NCBI GenBank assembly: GCA_964434425.1
Contig: CAYSVH010000022.1
Coordinates: forward strand, 1 to 20,146
Length of the DNA stretch: 20,146 nucleotides
Source of the DNA: CALMEC01 sp964434425
GTDB taxonomy: Bacteria > Actinomycetota > Thermoleophilia > Miltoncostaeales > Miltoncostaeaceae
Direction: 5' to 3'
Shown: piece after piece, positions 8,300-14,577 of the stretch
Numbering within the stretch: the stretch's first letter is position 1
Layout of the letters: each line of letters begins with the position of its first letter
Position numbers and translations under genes: made by a program
Notes under the pieces: generated by a model
What the model was told of the DNA's origin: nothing
Databases searched by the model: none
What the model saw: the letters and a program-made list of their open reading frames with translations, nothing else

Positions 8300-9278
8300 G
8301 GCCCGCGCTTCCGGACGGGGTGACGGCGCCCAGGACCGCCTCGAGCGACACGATCCCACCGCCGTCCTCCGGGGCGATGGCGACGGCGTCGGCACCGGTC
8401 TCGAGGATCAATGCGAGTGCGTCGCGGACCGAGGCGTCCGCCGCGATGGTCGGGAGTCCGTTCCCGGTGTCGCGGCGCTCGTCGCGCAGGTCGCCGACGC
8501 TCACGAGCGCGAGGCGCTTGAGCGCGCGGTCCCGTCCGACGAAGTCGCCCACGAACGTGTCGGCCGGATTCGCGAGGAGATCCGTCGGCGTGGCGAACTG
8601 CACCAGCCGTCCGTCCCGCATGATGGCGATGCGATCCGCCATCCGGAGCGCTTCATCGATGTCGTGGGTCACGAACACCACCGTCTTCGCCACCTGACGC
8701 TGGAGGGCCAGGAAGTCCGCCTGCAACCGCAGTCGCGTCACCGGGTCGACCGCGGAGAACGGCTCGTCCATGAGCATGATCGGCGGGTCCGCGGCCAGTG
8801 CGCGCGCCAGCCCCACCCGCTGCTGCTGGCCTCCGGAGAGCTCGGCCGGATAGCGCGTGGCGAACTCGTCCGGGGGAAGGCCGATGAGGGTGAGCATCTC
8901 GTCCACGCGTTCACCGGTGCGATCGGCGCCCCATCCGACGAGCCGGGGCACCGTCGCCACGTTGGCCGCGACCGTCAGGTGGGGGAGGAGCCCGACCTGC
9001 TGGATGACGTACCCGATCCTGCGGCGAAGTTCGTGGGGTGAGAGCGAGGTGATGGGCGCGTCGTCGATCGTGATGCGCCCGCTCGTCGGCTCGATGAGCC
9101 GGTTGATCATCCGGAGGGCGGTCGTCTTACCGCACCCCGAGGGGCCGATGATCACGCAGACCTCGCCCGGCGGGACGTCGAGGGAGAGGTCGTCCACGGC
9201 GGGCCGACCGGATGCGGAATACCGCTTGGTGACGCCCTCCATGCGGAGTGTGGCCGCGGTGTTGGGGTGACCGCTCAC
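8292..9278 (-). CDS. Osmoprotectant ABC transporter ATP-binding protein (OpuCA/ProV-like)
   Basis: This is the cytoplasmic ATPase that powers the importer. From GTG 9278 it has 328 residues: Walker A GPSGCGKT (45-52), Q-loop (about 93), signature LSGGQ (147-151), Walker B IMLMDEP (167-173) and switch His205 (VTHD). Residues about 275-320 resemble a single CBS motif (ADASVRDALALI...GADAVAI). OpuCA relatives often carry two CBS domains that sense ionic strength and run to about 380-400 residues, so the regulatory tail looks shortened. There is no Shine-Dalgarno, but TATTGT lies exactly 7 nt before the GTG, suggesting a leaderless transcript. ATG 9242 is the alternative start and would still retain all ATPase motifs. 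It is the first gene of the four-gene transport operon. Confidence 0.93.
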   Translation of the reverse strand: MSGHPNTAATLRMEGVTKRYSASGRPAVDDLSLDVPPGEVCVIIGPSGCGKTTALRMINRLIEPTSGRITIDDAPITSLSPHELRRRIGYVIQQVGLLPHLTVAANVATVPRLVGWGADRTGERVDEMLTLIGLPPDEFATRYPAELSGGQQQRVGLARALAADPPIMLMDEPFSAVDPVTRLRLQADFLALQRQVAKTVVFVTHDIDEALRMADRIAIMRDGRLVQFATPTDLLANPADTFVGDFVGRDRALKRLALVSVGDLRDERRDTGNGLPTIAADASVRDALALILETGADAVAIAPEDGGGIVSLEAVLGAVTPSGSAGHA

Positions 9279-9285
9279 CTCGCGC

Positions 9286-9291
9286 ACAATA
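9286..9291 (-). promoter_or_regulatory. Candidate -10 box for the ABC operon
   Basis: TATTGT on the minus strand fits the actinobacterial TANNNT -10 pattern and ends 7 nt before the GTG at 9278, placing the transcription start at or next to the start codon. No good TTGACA-like -35 is seen. The surrounding gap 9279-9403 holds nothing else that I can support. Confidence 0.4.
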
Positions 9292-9403
9292 CGCAGTGGC
9301 CTCCGGCGAAAGGCGCGCTGTGGGTCCTGAACCTCGTCGTCCGGGGTGTGCCATCGCGACAGGATGGACCGCCGTCGCCGCGGCGGCGGCTTCGCGTCGT
9401 GCG

Positions 9404-9799
9404 CTACGGCAGCGTCGGGGTCTGGCGCCACCATCGTCGTAACGTCAGATTGACGACGACGAGGATCGCAAGTGCGGCGCCCAGTCCGGGCTGCCCGGCG
9501 AACGCGAATGCGGCCACGCCGGCGCCGAACCAGAGCACCTCGAGGGCGACGCGTAACCATCCGCGGGCGGGCCATGGTGCCTTCGGCGATCCGAGGAGGG
9601 CCCAGATCGTGGCGAACGCGGCGAAGAGCCCGACGGCGATCAGGGATCGCACGATCGCGCCGGCCGGCAGCGTCACCGCGAACCAGACGATGGCGACGTA
9701 GACGGCCATCTCGAGCACGAACATCAGCAGCATGTTGGCGCCGCGGATGCCCGGCCCGATCGGCGGAGGATCGGGTGGGTGGCGGTCGGGATCGCTCAT
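9404..9799 (-). CDS. DUF2568 / YrdB-type small membrane protein
   Basis: This is a 131-residue integral membrane protein of unknown function. After a Pro/Asp-rich cytoplasmic-looking N-terminus (1-20) there are four hydrophobic segments at about 22-42, 49-69, 82-101 and 104-120. The segments ANMLLMFVLEMAVYVAIVWF and WLRVALEVLWFGAGVAAFAF, with the GSPKAP loop between segments two and three, match my memory of the YrdB/DUF2568 family. No clear Shine-Dalgarno precedes ATG 9799. CAGCAT, a poor -10 match, lies 6 nt upstream of it. It is on the same strand as the ABC operon with a 125-nt gap. A functional link to osmoprotection is not shown. Confidence 0.75.
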   Translation of the reverse strand: MSDPDRHPPDPPPIGPGIRGANMLLMFVLEMAVYVAIVWFAVTLPAGAIVRSLIAVGLFAAFATIWALLGSPKAPWPARGWLRVALEVLWFGAGVAAFAFAGQPGLGAALAILVVVNLTLRRWWRQTPTLP

Positions 9800-9872
9800 G
9801 GATGCATGCTGTCACCCGTGTGATCCGGCCACCCGGCGCGAATCGGTGCCGGCTCGCCATCCGTTCGCGTGT

Positions 9873-9888
9873 GCGTCATACTTGACGC
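9873..9888. promoter_or_regulatory. Palindrome in the rsgA leader promoter region
   Basis: GCGTCA and TGACGC are perfect complements separated by TACT. The right arm ends 10 nt before the Shine-Dalgarno of the leader ORF. A weak promoter (TCGCCA at 9854-9859, 17 nt, CATACT at 9877-9882) overlaps it, so a bound protein would block initiation. Alternatively it is the first hairpin of the leader RNA. Confidence 0.4.
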
Positions 9889-9913
9889 GTCCCGACGAAG
9901 GAGGGGTTGAACG

Positions 9914-9985
9914 ATGACCGAGCCCGCTTCCTCCCGGCCGCGCCCCGCGTGGCCCGTCGGTCTGTGCGTTTCGCACCACCGGTAG
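9914..9985 (+). CDS. Putative 23-aa leader peptide upstream of rsgA
   Basis: An ATG at 9914 is preceded by one of the strongest ribosome-binding sites in the window (AAGGAGGGG, 9898-9906). It opens a 24-codon frame ending at TAG 9983-9985. The peptide starts MTEPASSRPR and ends with the run Gly-Leu-Cys-Val-Ser-His-His-Arg. The stop is 10 nt before the first of two hairpins that precede rsgA. That spacing is what is expected of a regulatory leader whose ribosome position alters RNA folding. It is too short for a family assignment. A chance ORF is possible, but the Shine-Dalgarno strength and position argue for translation. Confidence 0.5.
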   Translation: MTEPASSRPRPAWPVGLCVSHHR

Positions 9986-9995
9986 GTCGTTGACT

Positions 9996-10080
9996 CCGCG
10001 GACAACGCGGAACCGGTCACCGAGACGGGCCTCTCGCGACGGCGCGGCACACCGCGTCTTCGTACTTCGCACCTGAGAGG
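9996..10080 (+). promoter_or_regulatory. Candidate attenuator / RBS-sequestering leader of rsgA
   Basis: There are four pairable segments: 1, CCGCG (9996-10000); 2, CGCGG (10006-10010); 3, GGCGCGG (10041-10047); 4, CCGCGTC (10052-10058). Pairings 1:2 and 3:4 make two hairpins, the second 7 bp with a CACA loop. Pairings 1:3 and 2:4 are equally complementary and exclusive with these. In addition CCTCTC (10030-10035) is an exact complement of GAGAGG (10075-10080), the rsgA Shine-Dalgarno. This is seen by eye only; folding energies were not computed. Confidence 0.45.
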
Positions 10081-10092
10081 AAACCCATCATC

Positions 10093-11166
10093 ATGTTCGA
10101 CCTCACCGTCCTCGGCTGGGACGACGGCCACTCCCTGGCGTTCGGATCCCACGAATCCGAGGGGCGGATCCCTGGGCGCGTCGCCCAGCAGCATCGCGGC
10201 GCCTGGGACGTCATCACCGTGGAGGGACAGATTCGCTGCGATCTGGCCGGGCGCCTGCACGGCGATCTCGCCCCGCGGGACCGGCCCGTCGTCGGCGACT
10301 GGGTCGCCGTGGCCCTGCGTCCCGACGAGAGGGCGGGCACCATCCAGGCGGCGCTTCCGCGTCGCACCGCGTTCTCACGCAAGGCGGCCGGCCAGGTCTC
10401 GGAGGAACAGGTCGTCGCGGCGAACGTCGATGTCGTGTTCATCGTCAGTTCCCTCAACGAGGATCTGAATCCCCGGCGCGTGGAGCGGTACCTCACCCTC
10501 GCCTGGGAGAGCGGGGCCCGCCCGGTTGTCGTGCTCACGAAGGCCGACCTCTGCGACGACGTCCCGGCGGCGGTGGTCGCGATCACGGCCGTCGCGTTCG
10601 GCGTCGACGTGCTCGTCGTCACGACGCTCACCGGCGCCGGCGTCGACGAGGTCCGCGCCCGGCTGGGGCTGGGAGTGACCGGGGCACTCCTCGGATCGTC
10701 GGGTGTCGGCAAGTCGACCCTCGTCAACGCGCTCGTCGGGCGTGAGATCCTCGCGACCGGTGGCATCCGGGAGGACGACGGCCGTGGGCGCCACACGACG
10801 ACTCGGCGTCAGCTGGTGATCCTCCCGGACGGCGGGCTCGTCATCGACACCCCGGGGATGCGCGAGCTGCAGCTGTGGGGAGTCGACGACGGCCTCGACG
10901 ATGCGTTCACCGACATCGCGGAGCTGTCGGCTCGCTGCCGCTTCTCGGACTGCGCCCACCGCACCGAGCCGGGGTGCGCGGTCCTGGCGGCGCTCGGGAG
11001 CGGTGAGCTCGCCTCCGGCCGCTGGGAGGGCTATCTCAAGCTCCAGCGTGAACTCGCCCACCTCGAGCGCCGCGTCGACGCGCGGGCGTCCGCCGACGAG
11101 CGACGCAGGTGGAAGACCATCACGCGAGAGGCGCGGGACGCCGGCCGGGCGAAGCGCCGGGGGTGA
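10093..11166 (+). CDS. rsgA: Small ribosomal subunit biogenesis GTPase RsgA
   Basis: RsgA (YjeQ/EngC) is a circularly permuted GTPase that checks late 30S maturation near the decoding site. The 357-residue product has an N-terminal OB-fold region (about 25-90) and then GTPase motifs in permuted order: G4 TKAD (149-152), G1 GSSGVGKS (201-208), a switch-like GRGRHTTT (230-237) and G3 DTPG (252-255). A C-terminal zinc module follows with Cys282, Cys287, His289 and Cys295. The tail is basic (RAKRRG), fitting rRNA binding. The start ATG 10093 follows GAGAGG at 12 nt, a rather long spacing. It reads away from the DUF2568 gene and ends before a strong hairpin. It is functionally related to rpsL and rpsG but not co-transcribed with them. 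Confidence 0.97.
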   Translation: MFDLTVLGWDDGHSLAFGSHESEGRIPGRVAQQHRGAWDVITVEGQIRCDLAGRLHGDLAPRDRPVVGDWVAVALRPDERAGTIQAALPRRTAFSRKAAGQVSEEQVVAANVDVVFIVSSLNEDLNPRRVERYLTLAWESGARPVVVLTKADLCDDVPAAVVAITAVAFGVDVLVVTTLTGAGVDEVRARLGLGVTGALLGSSGVGKSTLVNALVGREILATGGIREDDGRGRHTTTRRQLVILPDGGLVIDTPGMRELQLWGVDDGLDDAFTDIAELSARCRFSDCAHRTEPGCAVLAALGSGELASGRWEGYLKLQRELAHLERRVDARASADERRRWKTITREARDAGRAKRRG

Positions 11167-11189
11167 TCCGTGCTTCGCCCGGCGGACGC

Positions 11190-11230
11190 GGACGGGGTGG
11201 GCGGAGGGAATCCCCCGCCCGCCCTCGTCC
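11190..11230 (+). terminator. Long GC-rich stem-loop after rsgA
   Basis: Starting 24 nt after the rsgA stop, GGACGGGGTGGGCGG (11190-11204) pairs with 11215-11230, with one bulged C and two G-U pairs. An inner GGG/CCC closes an AAT loop. No T tract follows. It lies between convergent genes. The rest of 11231-11366 holds only a perfect 12-nt palindrome (GCGGGGCCCCGC, 11316-11327). Confidence 0.6.
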
Positions 11231-11366
11231 GGCCGCCGGGTCCGGTCACCCGGTGCGCGCGGCACCTGCAGTGCGCCGTCGTGGGTGGTCTCGGGATCCG
11301 TCGACTCGGTCCCGGGCGGGGCCCCGCATCGACCGGTGACGCACGGCCATCATTCGACGATCCCGC

Positions 11367-11918
11367 TCAGTCCTCGGGACGCAGCGAATAGGTGATCATC
11401 ACGTTGCCGGCGCTCGTGGTGGTGGCGTCGACGAGCGACAGCCGGGTGGTCGGCACGCTCTCGTCGAAGAGGCGGCGCCCCGCGGCGGCCACCGGATGTG
11501 TGGTCAGCGTCAGCCGGTCCACCAACCCGGCGAGGAACAGCGACCGGATCGTATCGATGCCCCCGGCGACCGAGATGTCGCCACCGTCCGACTCACGCAT
11601 GTCGCGCACGTGGTCGAGCGGATCGCCCGTGATGAGCGTGCTGTTCCAGGGCAGATCGCCCGAGAGGGTCGACGAGATGACGTGCTTGGGGACGGCGTTG
11701 ATCCACTCGGCGAAGGGATCGTCGGCGCCGGCGGCGGGCCAGTAGTCCTTCCACTCCTCCCAGAGCCTGCGTCCGATGACCACGTCGGTCACCGGCGCGA
11801 TCGCCGCTCCCATCGCCTCGCCCTCCTCGGGGCCGAAACCGTCGAACTGCCAGAGGTGGGGGTCTTCGACCACGCCGTTGACCGAGTTGAAAAGGTGGGC
11901 TGTGATCTTCCGGGACAT
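11367..11918 (-). CDS. Dihydrofolate reductase / RibD C-terminal family protein
   Basis: This is a 183-residue stand-alone RibD_C-fold reductase, probably NADPH-dependent; the substrate is unknown. The start ATG 11918 has AAAGG about 8 nt upstream. The N-terminus MSRKITAHLFNSVNGVVEDP matches the usual opening strand and 'sVdG' loop of the family. VIGRRLWEEW (47-56) and KHVISSTL (78-85) follow. The nucleotide-binding-type segment is ISVAGGIDTIRSLFLAGLVD (115-134) with HPVAAAGRRLF after it. Relatives occur widely as uncharacterised 'dihydrofolate reductase family proteins', and true DHFR activity is doubtful. It appears monocistronic. A short inverted repeat (GCGCGC, 11938-11943 / 11951-11956) lies in its 5' leader. 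Confidence 0.88.
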   Translation of the reverse strand: MSRKITAHLFNSVNGVVEDPHLWQFDGFGPEEGEAMGAAIAPVTDVVIGRRLWEEWKDYWPAAGADDPFAEWINAVPKHVISSTLSGDLPWNSTLITGDPLDHVRDMRESDGGDISVAGGIDTIRSLFLAGLVDRLTLTTHPVAAAGRRLFDESVPTTRLSLVDATTTSAGNVMITYSLRPED

Positions 11919-12089
11919 GATCTGCCTTTCGTCGTGTGCGCGCTCCGTCGGCGCGCTCACCCCTACCGACCGCCGCAGGCCGTGCGACTCATCGGCGATC
12001 GGCGAAACCACGTGGCATCCGACGGCCCGCGGTGGTGTCCCCACGGGGAGGCGTCGTCCCAGCCGTCGCCTCTCCGGTGGACGACGGGG

Positions 12090-12899
12090 TCAGGGGCGGA
12101 TCCGGATGTGCAGGTGGTCGTCGTGGTGCGGCCACGCCATGACATGAGAGCTGCCCGAGACCTGCAGGTTCGGTCCGTAGAAGATGTACTGCGCGTTGCC
12201 GCGCGCCGTCCACCAGTCGACGAGCGACTGCGTCATCGCGCGGTCGTAGTTGGAGGGGTTCGCCGCGCCCTCGACCCCGTCCCTGCGGGGGAGGCGGATG
12301 TCGACATCCACGCCGCTCTGGTGCGACGCGTGGTTGTCGATGCGCCCGCCGGTCTTCCACGACAGGTCGCCGATGCCCAGACGCGGACCGTTCGGGTGCT
12401 GCGTCTGCCACCACTTCCCGAGATCGACCAGGTCGCGCACCAGCCGGTCCGTGCCGAACCGGCGCATCGGGTCGTTGGGGTACACCTGCGTGTTCGGGTT
12501 GTACGTGTAGAAACCCGGACCCTCCTTCGGCAGCATCACGCCGCGCTGCAGCCATCCGCCGTTGGCGGAACCGTGCGACACGCTCTTCTGCCACCTGATG
12601 CGGCTCTCGATGGGCGGCGGCGGTGGTGCCGGCTTCGGCTTCGGGCGGGGCTGGGGAACGGGCTCCGGCGCGGGGGCGGGCGCCTCAGGCGCGGCGACGG
12701 CGCTCGTCGTGCCGCGGTCGTCCAGTGCCGCGACGGGGATGGTGGCCGCCACAATGGCGAACAGCAGCATCCAGGCGCGCGGAGTCCTTCGCCGCTTGCG
12801 GCGGCGGACGGACGCGGCACACGCGGGGCAGCATGCGAGCGCTTGATGTCGGGCGGAGTGACGCAACCCCGTAAATGTAGATCGATGCAGGTGATTCAC
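12090..12899 (-). CDS. Exported M74-type (MepA-like) murein endopeptidase
   Basis: This is a zinc metallopeptidase expected to cleave peptide cross-links in peptidoglycan outside the membrane. With GTG 12899 it has 269 residues. It carries a basic run RRRKRRR (32-38), a hydrophobic signal/anchor (about 43-58), a Pro/Ala/Lys linker (about 69-97) and then the catalytic domain. The pattern SHQSGVDVD gives His193 and Asp200. HHDDHLH gives His259, His262 and His264. These reproduce the spacing of MepA His113/Asp120 and His206/His209/His211, so the zinc ligands are intact. The start is uncertain. GTG 12899 lies inside a palindrome and lacks a Shine-Dalgarno. TTG 12866 lies 7 nt after a TACATT -10-like box. 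An odd CCPAC cysteine cluster (23-27) precedes the signal. Confidence 0.88.
   Translation of the reverse strand: MNHLHRSTFTGLRHSARHQALACCPACAASVRRRKRRRTPRAWMLLFAIVAATIPVAALDDRGTTSAVAAPEAPAPAPEPVPQPRPKPKPAPPPPPIESRIRWQKSVSHGSANGGWLQRGVMLPKEGPGFYTYNPNTQVYPNDPMRRFGTDRLVRDLVDLGKWWQTQHPNGPRLGIGDLSWKTGGRIDNHASHQSGVDVDIRLPRRDGVEGAANPSNYDRAMTQSLVDWWTARGNAQYIFYGPNLQVSGSSHVMAWPHHDDHLHIRIRP
12874..12879 (-). promoter_or_regulatory. Candidate -10 box for the murein endopeptidase gene
   Basis: TACATT (TANNNT pattern) on the minus strand ends 7 nt before an in-frame TTG at 12866. If used, transcription would begin downstream of the GTG at 12899 and the protein would start at or after residue 12 of the longer form. 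No recognisable -35 is seen. Confidence 0.3.
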
Positions 12900-12910
12900 G
12901 AGAAATCACC
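12890..12910. promoter_or_regulatory. Perfect 7-7-7 operator-like palindrome
   Basis: GGTGATT (12890-12896) and AATCACC (12904-12910) are exact complements around a 7-nt spacer. The spacer is where the -35 of the TACATT promoter would fall, at 17-nt spacing. The geometry suits a dimeric regulator that blocks polymerase. Confidence 0.45.
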
Positions 12911-13315
12911 GTTGCGTTCACCCGTGCAACGGCTGTTGACGGCGAACCGGTGAGATCGCGCCCGTGCCGCCATCGACGGATCCATCGTCGGCCCGGGCAC
13001 GCACAGTCACGGACGTTCGCGCACGGGCCTGTGCCGCGAACGGTGCCGGCCGATGCGGGAATGCCGCAACGCGGTCGGCAACGGCCCCCGGCAGGACCGG
13101 GGGTGTCGCCGTCGGCCGGGTCGGGTCGTCGACCATGTCGTGTCCTTGCGTCAGAGGTTCGTTTGGTGTTCGCCGAGCGGATCTCCGGCGAGGCACGGAC
13201 GAGAGACCGCCGGAATGTCGGGAGTCTTCTTGGCGGTCGAGGACACCGTCTCGCGATGAGATGCAGCCGGCAAACGACCGCGAACTTCTGACTCAGGGAC
13301 ACTAGCCTCCTCCCC
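12900..13315. other. 416-nt divergent intergenic region
   Basis: This region lies between the murein endopeptidase gene (leftward) and the anchored protein gene (rightward). Its left edge holds two palindromes: the 12890-12910 one and CCGTTGC/GCAACGG (12909-12915 / 12926-12932, 10-nt spacer). Its right edge holds the promoter-like element at 13283-13308. In between is an open minus frame (ATG 13136 to 12918, 72 codons) with AAGGA upstream. Its third positions are only about 75% G/C and the product resembles nothing I know, so I do not call it a gene. No RNA gene is recognised. Confidence 0.5.
13283..13308 (+). promoter_or_regulatory. Promoter-like element for the 256-aa gene
   Basis: AACTTC (13283-13288), seven bases, then GGGACACTAGC (13296-13306), with TAGCCT (13303-13308) as the likely -10. 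The last base of the -10 is 7 nt before the GTG start at 13316, implying leaderless mRNA. The same composite with identical spacing precedes the gene starting at 20114. Confidence 0.5.
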
Positions 13316-14086
13316 GTGGCTCGGATGCGACCCAGGACGCGGCGGTGGCGGATCGTGCTCGTGTGCGTGCTCGTCGTCCTCGTGGGGGCCGGCGTCATCC
13401 TGTGGCGCGAGGCGGGGCGGAGCGACCCGGTGCCCGAGGCGGAGGTGATCGACGATCTGCGCGACGACGGGGTCGCGGCCACGCACGGGGGACCGCGGCC
13501 AGGTGTGTACCGGCTGCGGGTGACCGGACGGGAGGACGGTGGAGCCGGACCGATACGCGTCGCGCGCGACCTCCCCGACGAGGGGACCGTCGCCGTGTCG
13601 GGCACCCCGGACGGATGGGAGGTCCTCACCACGTACAGCCGCCAGCACATCGAGTCGGCACGCCACCGGTGGGAGGGCGACGCGGTCCGCATGACCTGGC
13701 GTCGGGTGGATGTCACCTTCGCGGGCATCGGCCGCGACGACCGCCGCGACATCAGAGGTGTTGCCCGCCTTGTTCCCCGTCGGGATCCGGCGCCGGGCAC
13801 GACCTGGATCGATCGCTACACGACCGGGAGCCTCACCAACACGGTCGAGAACCGTGTGCTGCGGCGCGAGCGCCTGACCATCGGCGGCGACGCCGTCACC
13901 ACCGTGGTCATCGCGAGCGGCACCACGACGACGGGGGCGCTGGCGGGGACGCGCCGGGAAACCCTCTGGTGGTCGCCCGCCCACCGGCTGGTGGTGCGGT
14001 CCGAGTTGGACGTCGACATCGGCGGTGCCTTCGGGTACCGGTCGCGGATCGTGTCCGAGATCACGGGCCTGACCCCGGTGACATAG
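13316..14086 (+). CDS. Membrane-anchored protein of unknown function, 256 aa
   Basis: I do not recognise the family. The product has an Arg-rich N-terminus (MARMRPRTRRWR), one hydrophobic segment (about 12-30) that is uncleaved-looking, and an extracytoplasmic domain of about 220 residues rich in beta-forming residues. It contains DPAPGTTWIDRYTTGSLTNTVENRVL and later WWSPAHRLVVRSELDVDI. The latter resembles patterns in exported beta-sheet proteins, but this is weak. GTG 13316 is chosen because the frame begins there, no Shine-Dalgarno exists, and a TANNNT box sits 7 nt upstream. Codon bias is strong, so coding is near certain. It lies 119 nt before rpsL on the same strand, but rpsL has its own -10-like box in the gap. 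Confidence 0.8.
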   Translation: MARMRPRTRRWRIVLVCVLVVLVGAGVILWREAGRSDPVPEAEVIDDLRDDGVAATHGGPRPGVYRLRVTGREDGGAGPIRVARDLPDEGTVAVSGTPDGWEVLTTYSRQHIESARHRWEGDAVRMTWRRVDVTFAGIGRDDRRDIRGVARLVPRRDPAPGTTWIDRYTTGSLTNTVENRVLRRERLTIGGDAVTTVVIASGTTTTGALAGTRRETLWWSPAHRLVVRSELDVDIGGAFGYRSRIVSEITGLTPVT

Positions 14087-14117
14087 GGATACGGCCTTCC
14101 TGACGCGGTCGCACGTG

Positions 14118-14164
14118 AACGTCGGCGACGTGATACGCTAGCCCGCCGCTCGCCCCAGGCGAGC
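14118..14164 (+). promoter_or_regulatory. rpsL promoter candidate and 5'-UTR hairpin
   Basis: TACGCT (14134-14139, TANNNT) lies within GATACGCTAGC, a looser version of the GGGACACTAGC element, and AACGTC (14118-14123) sits upstream. A start near 14146 would give a leader of about 60 nt beginning with the perfect 7-bp hairpin GCTCGCC-CCA-GGCGAGC (14148-14164). This suggests that the str genes are transcribed independently of rpoC. Confidence 0.45.
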
Positions 14165-14205
14165 CGGTGATAGCAACGTGCCACGAGGAGAGGCAAAACA
14201 CCAGC

Positions 14206-14577
14206 GTGCCGACGATTAACCAGATGGTCCGCAAGGGCCGCAAGCCCAAGCCGTCGACGAACTCGACGCCCGCACTCCGTGGGGCCCCGCAGAAGCGTGG
14301 GGTCTGCACGCGTGTGTACACCACGACTCCGAAGAAGCCGAACTCGGCGCTTCGCAAGGTCGCGCGTGTGAAGCTCACCAACGGGATGGAGGTCACCAGC
14401 TACATCCCGGGCGAGGGTCACAACCTTCAGGAGCACTCCGTGGTGCTCGTGCGCGGCGGTCGTGTCAAGGACCTTCCGGGTGTGCGCTACAAGATCATCC
14501 GCGCCGCCCTCGACGCCGCTGGTGTCAGCGACCGTCGGCAGGCACGTTCAAAGTACGGCGCAAAGGCTCCTAAGTAA
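14206..14577 (+). CDS. rpsL: 30S ribosomal protein S12
   Basis: S12 lies at the decoding centre of the 30S subunit. The 123-residue protein starts at GTG 14206 (PTINQMVRKGRKP follows), with Shine-Dalgarno GAGGAGAGG at 14185-14193. An earlier in-frame ATG at 14167 would add residues foreign to S12. The highly conserved loops are present: TTTPKKPNSALRKVARV (40-55) and PGEGHNLQEHSVVLVRGGR (68-86), then KDLPGVRY. Lys43 and Lys88, the positions whose mutation gives streptomycin resistance, are wild type. Asp89, the methylthiolated Asp of E. coli S12, is retained. The stop overlaps the rpsG start by one base (TAATG), so the two are translationally coupled. Confidence 0.98.
   Translation: MPTINQMVRKGRKPKPSTNSTPALRGAPQKRGVCTRVYTTTPKKPNSALRKVARVKLTNGMEVTSYIPGEGHNLQEHSVVLVRGGRVKDLPGVRYKIIRAALDAAGVSDRRQARSKYGAKAPK

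Noticed and set aside
9279..9860. Upstream extension of the ABC ATPase reading frame to about 9860.
   Set aside because: The extension overlaps the DUF2568 gene in another frame and carries no ATPase features. A TANNNT box and GTG at 9278 give a better start.
10041..10064. T-box-like string (GGCAC...ACCGCG) in the rsgA leader.
   Set aside because: The canonical TGGNACCGCG is interrupted by two bases, no Stem I or specifier features are evident, and rsgA is not a known T-box target. The bases are better explained as the arms of a local hairpin.
11311..11345. GC palindromes near 11316-11327 as a second terminator or operator.
   Set aside because: The 12-nt GCGGGGCCCCGC is self-complementary without a loop and is expected by chance in such GC-rich DNA. 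The stem at 11190-11230 explains termination better.
12045..12075. GGGGAGGCG / CGCCTCTCC inverted repeat beyond the murein endopeptidase stop.
   Set aside because: On the minus strand, where termination is needed, it contains an A-C mismatch and competes with other pairings. It is too weak to call.
12918..13136. 72-codon minus-strand ORF with AAGGA upstream in the divergent intergenic region.
   Set aside because: Third-position G/C is about 75%, below that of the surrounding genes. The product is a low-complexity Pro/Ala/Arg mix, and overlapping open frames on the other strand look equally good.
12950..13305. Plus-strand ORFs of about 110 codons in the same intergenic region.
   Set aside because: No ribosome-binding site, Arg/Ser-rich shadow-like composition, and overlap with the promoter element of the 13316 gene.
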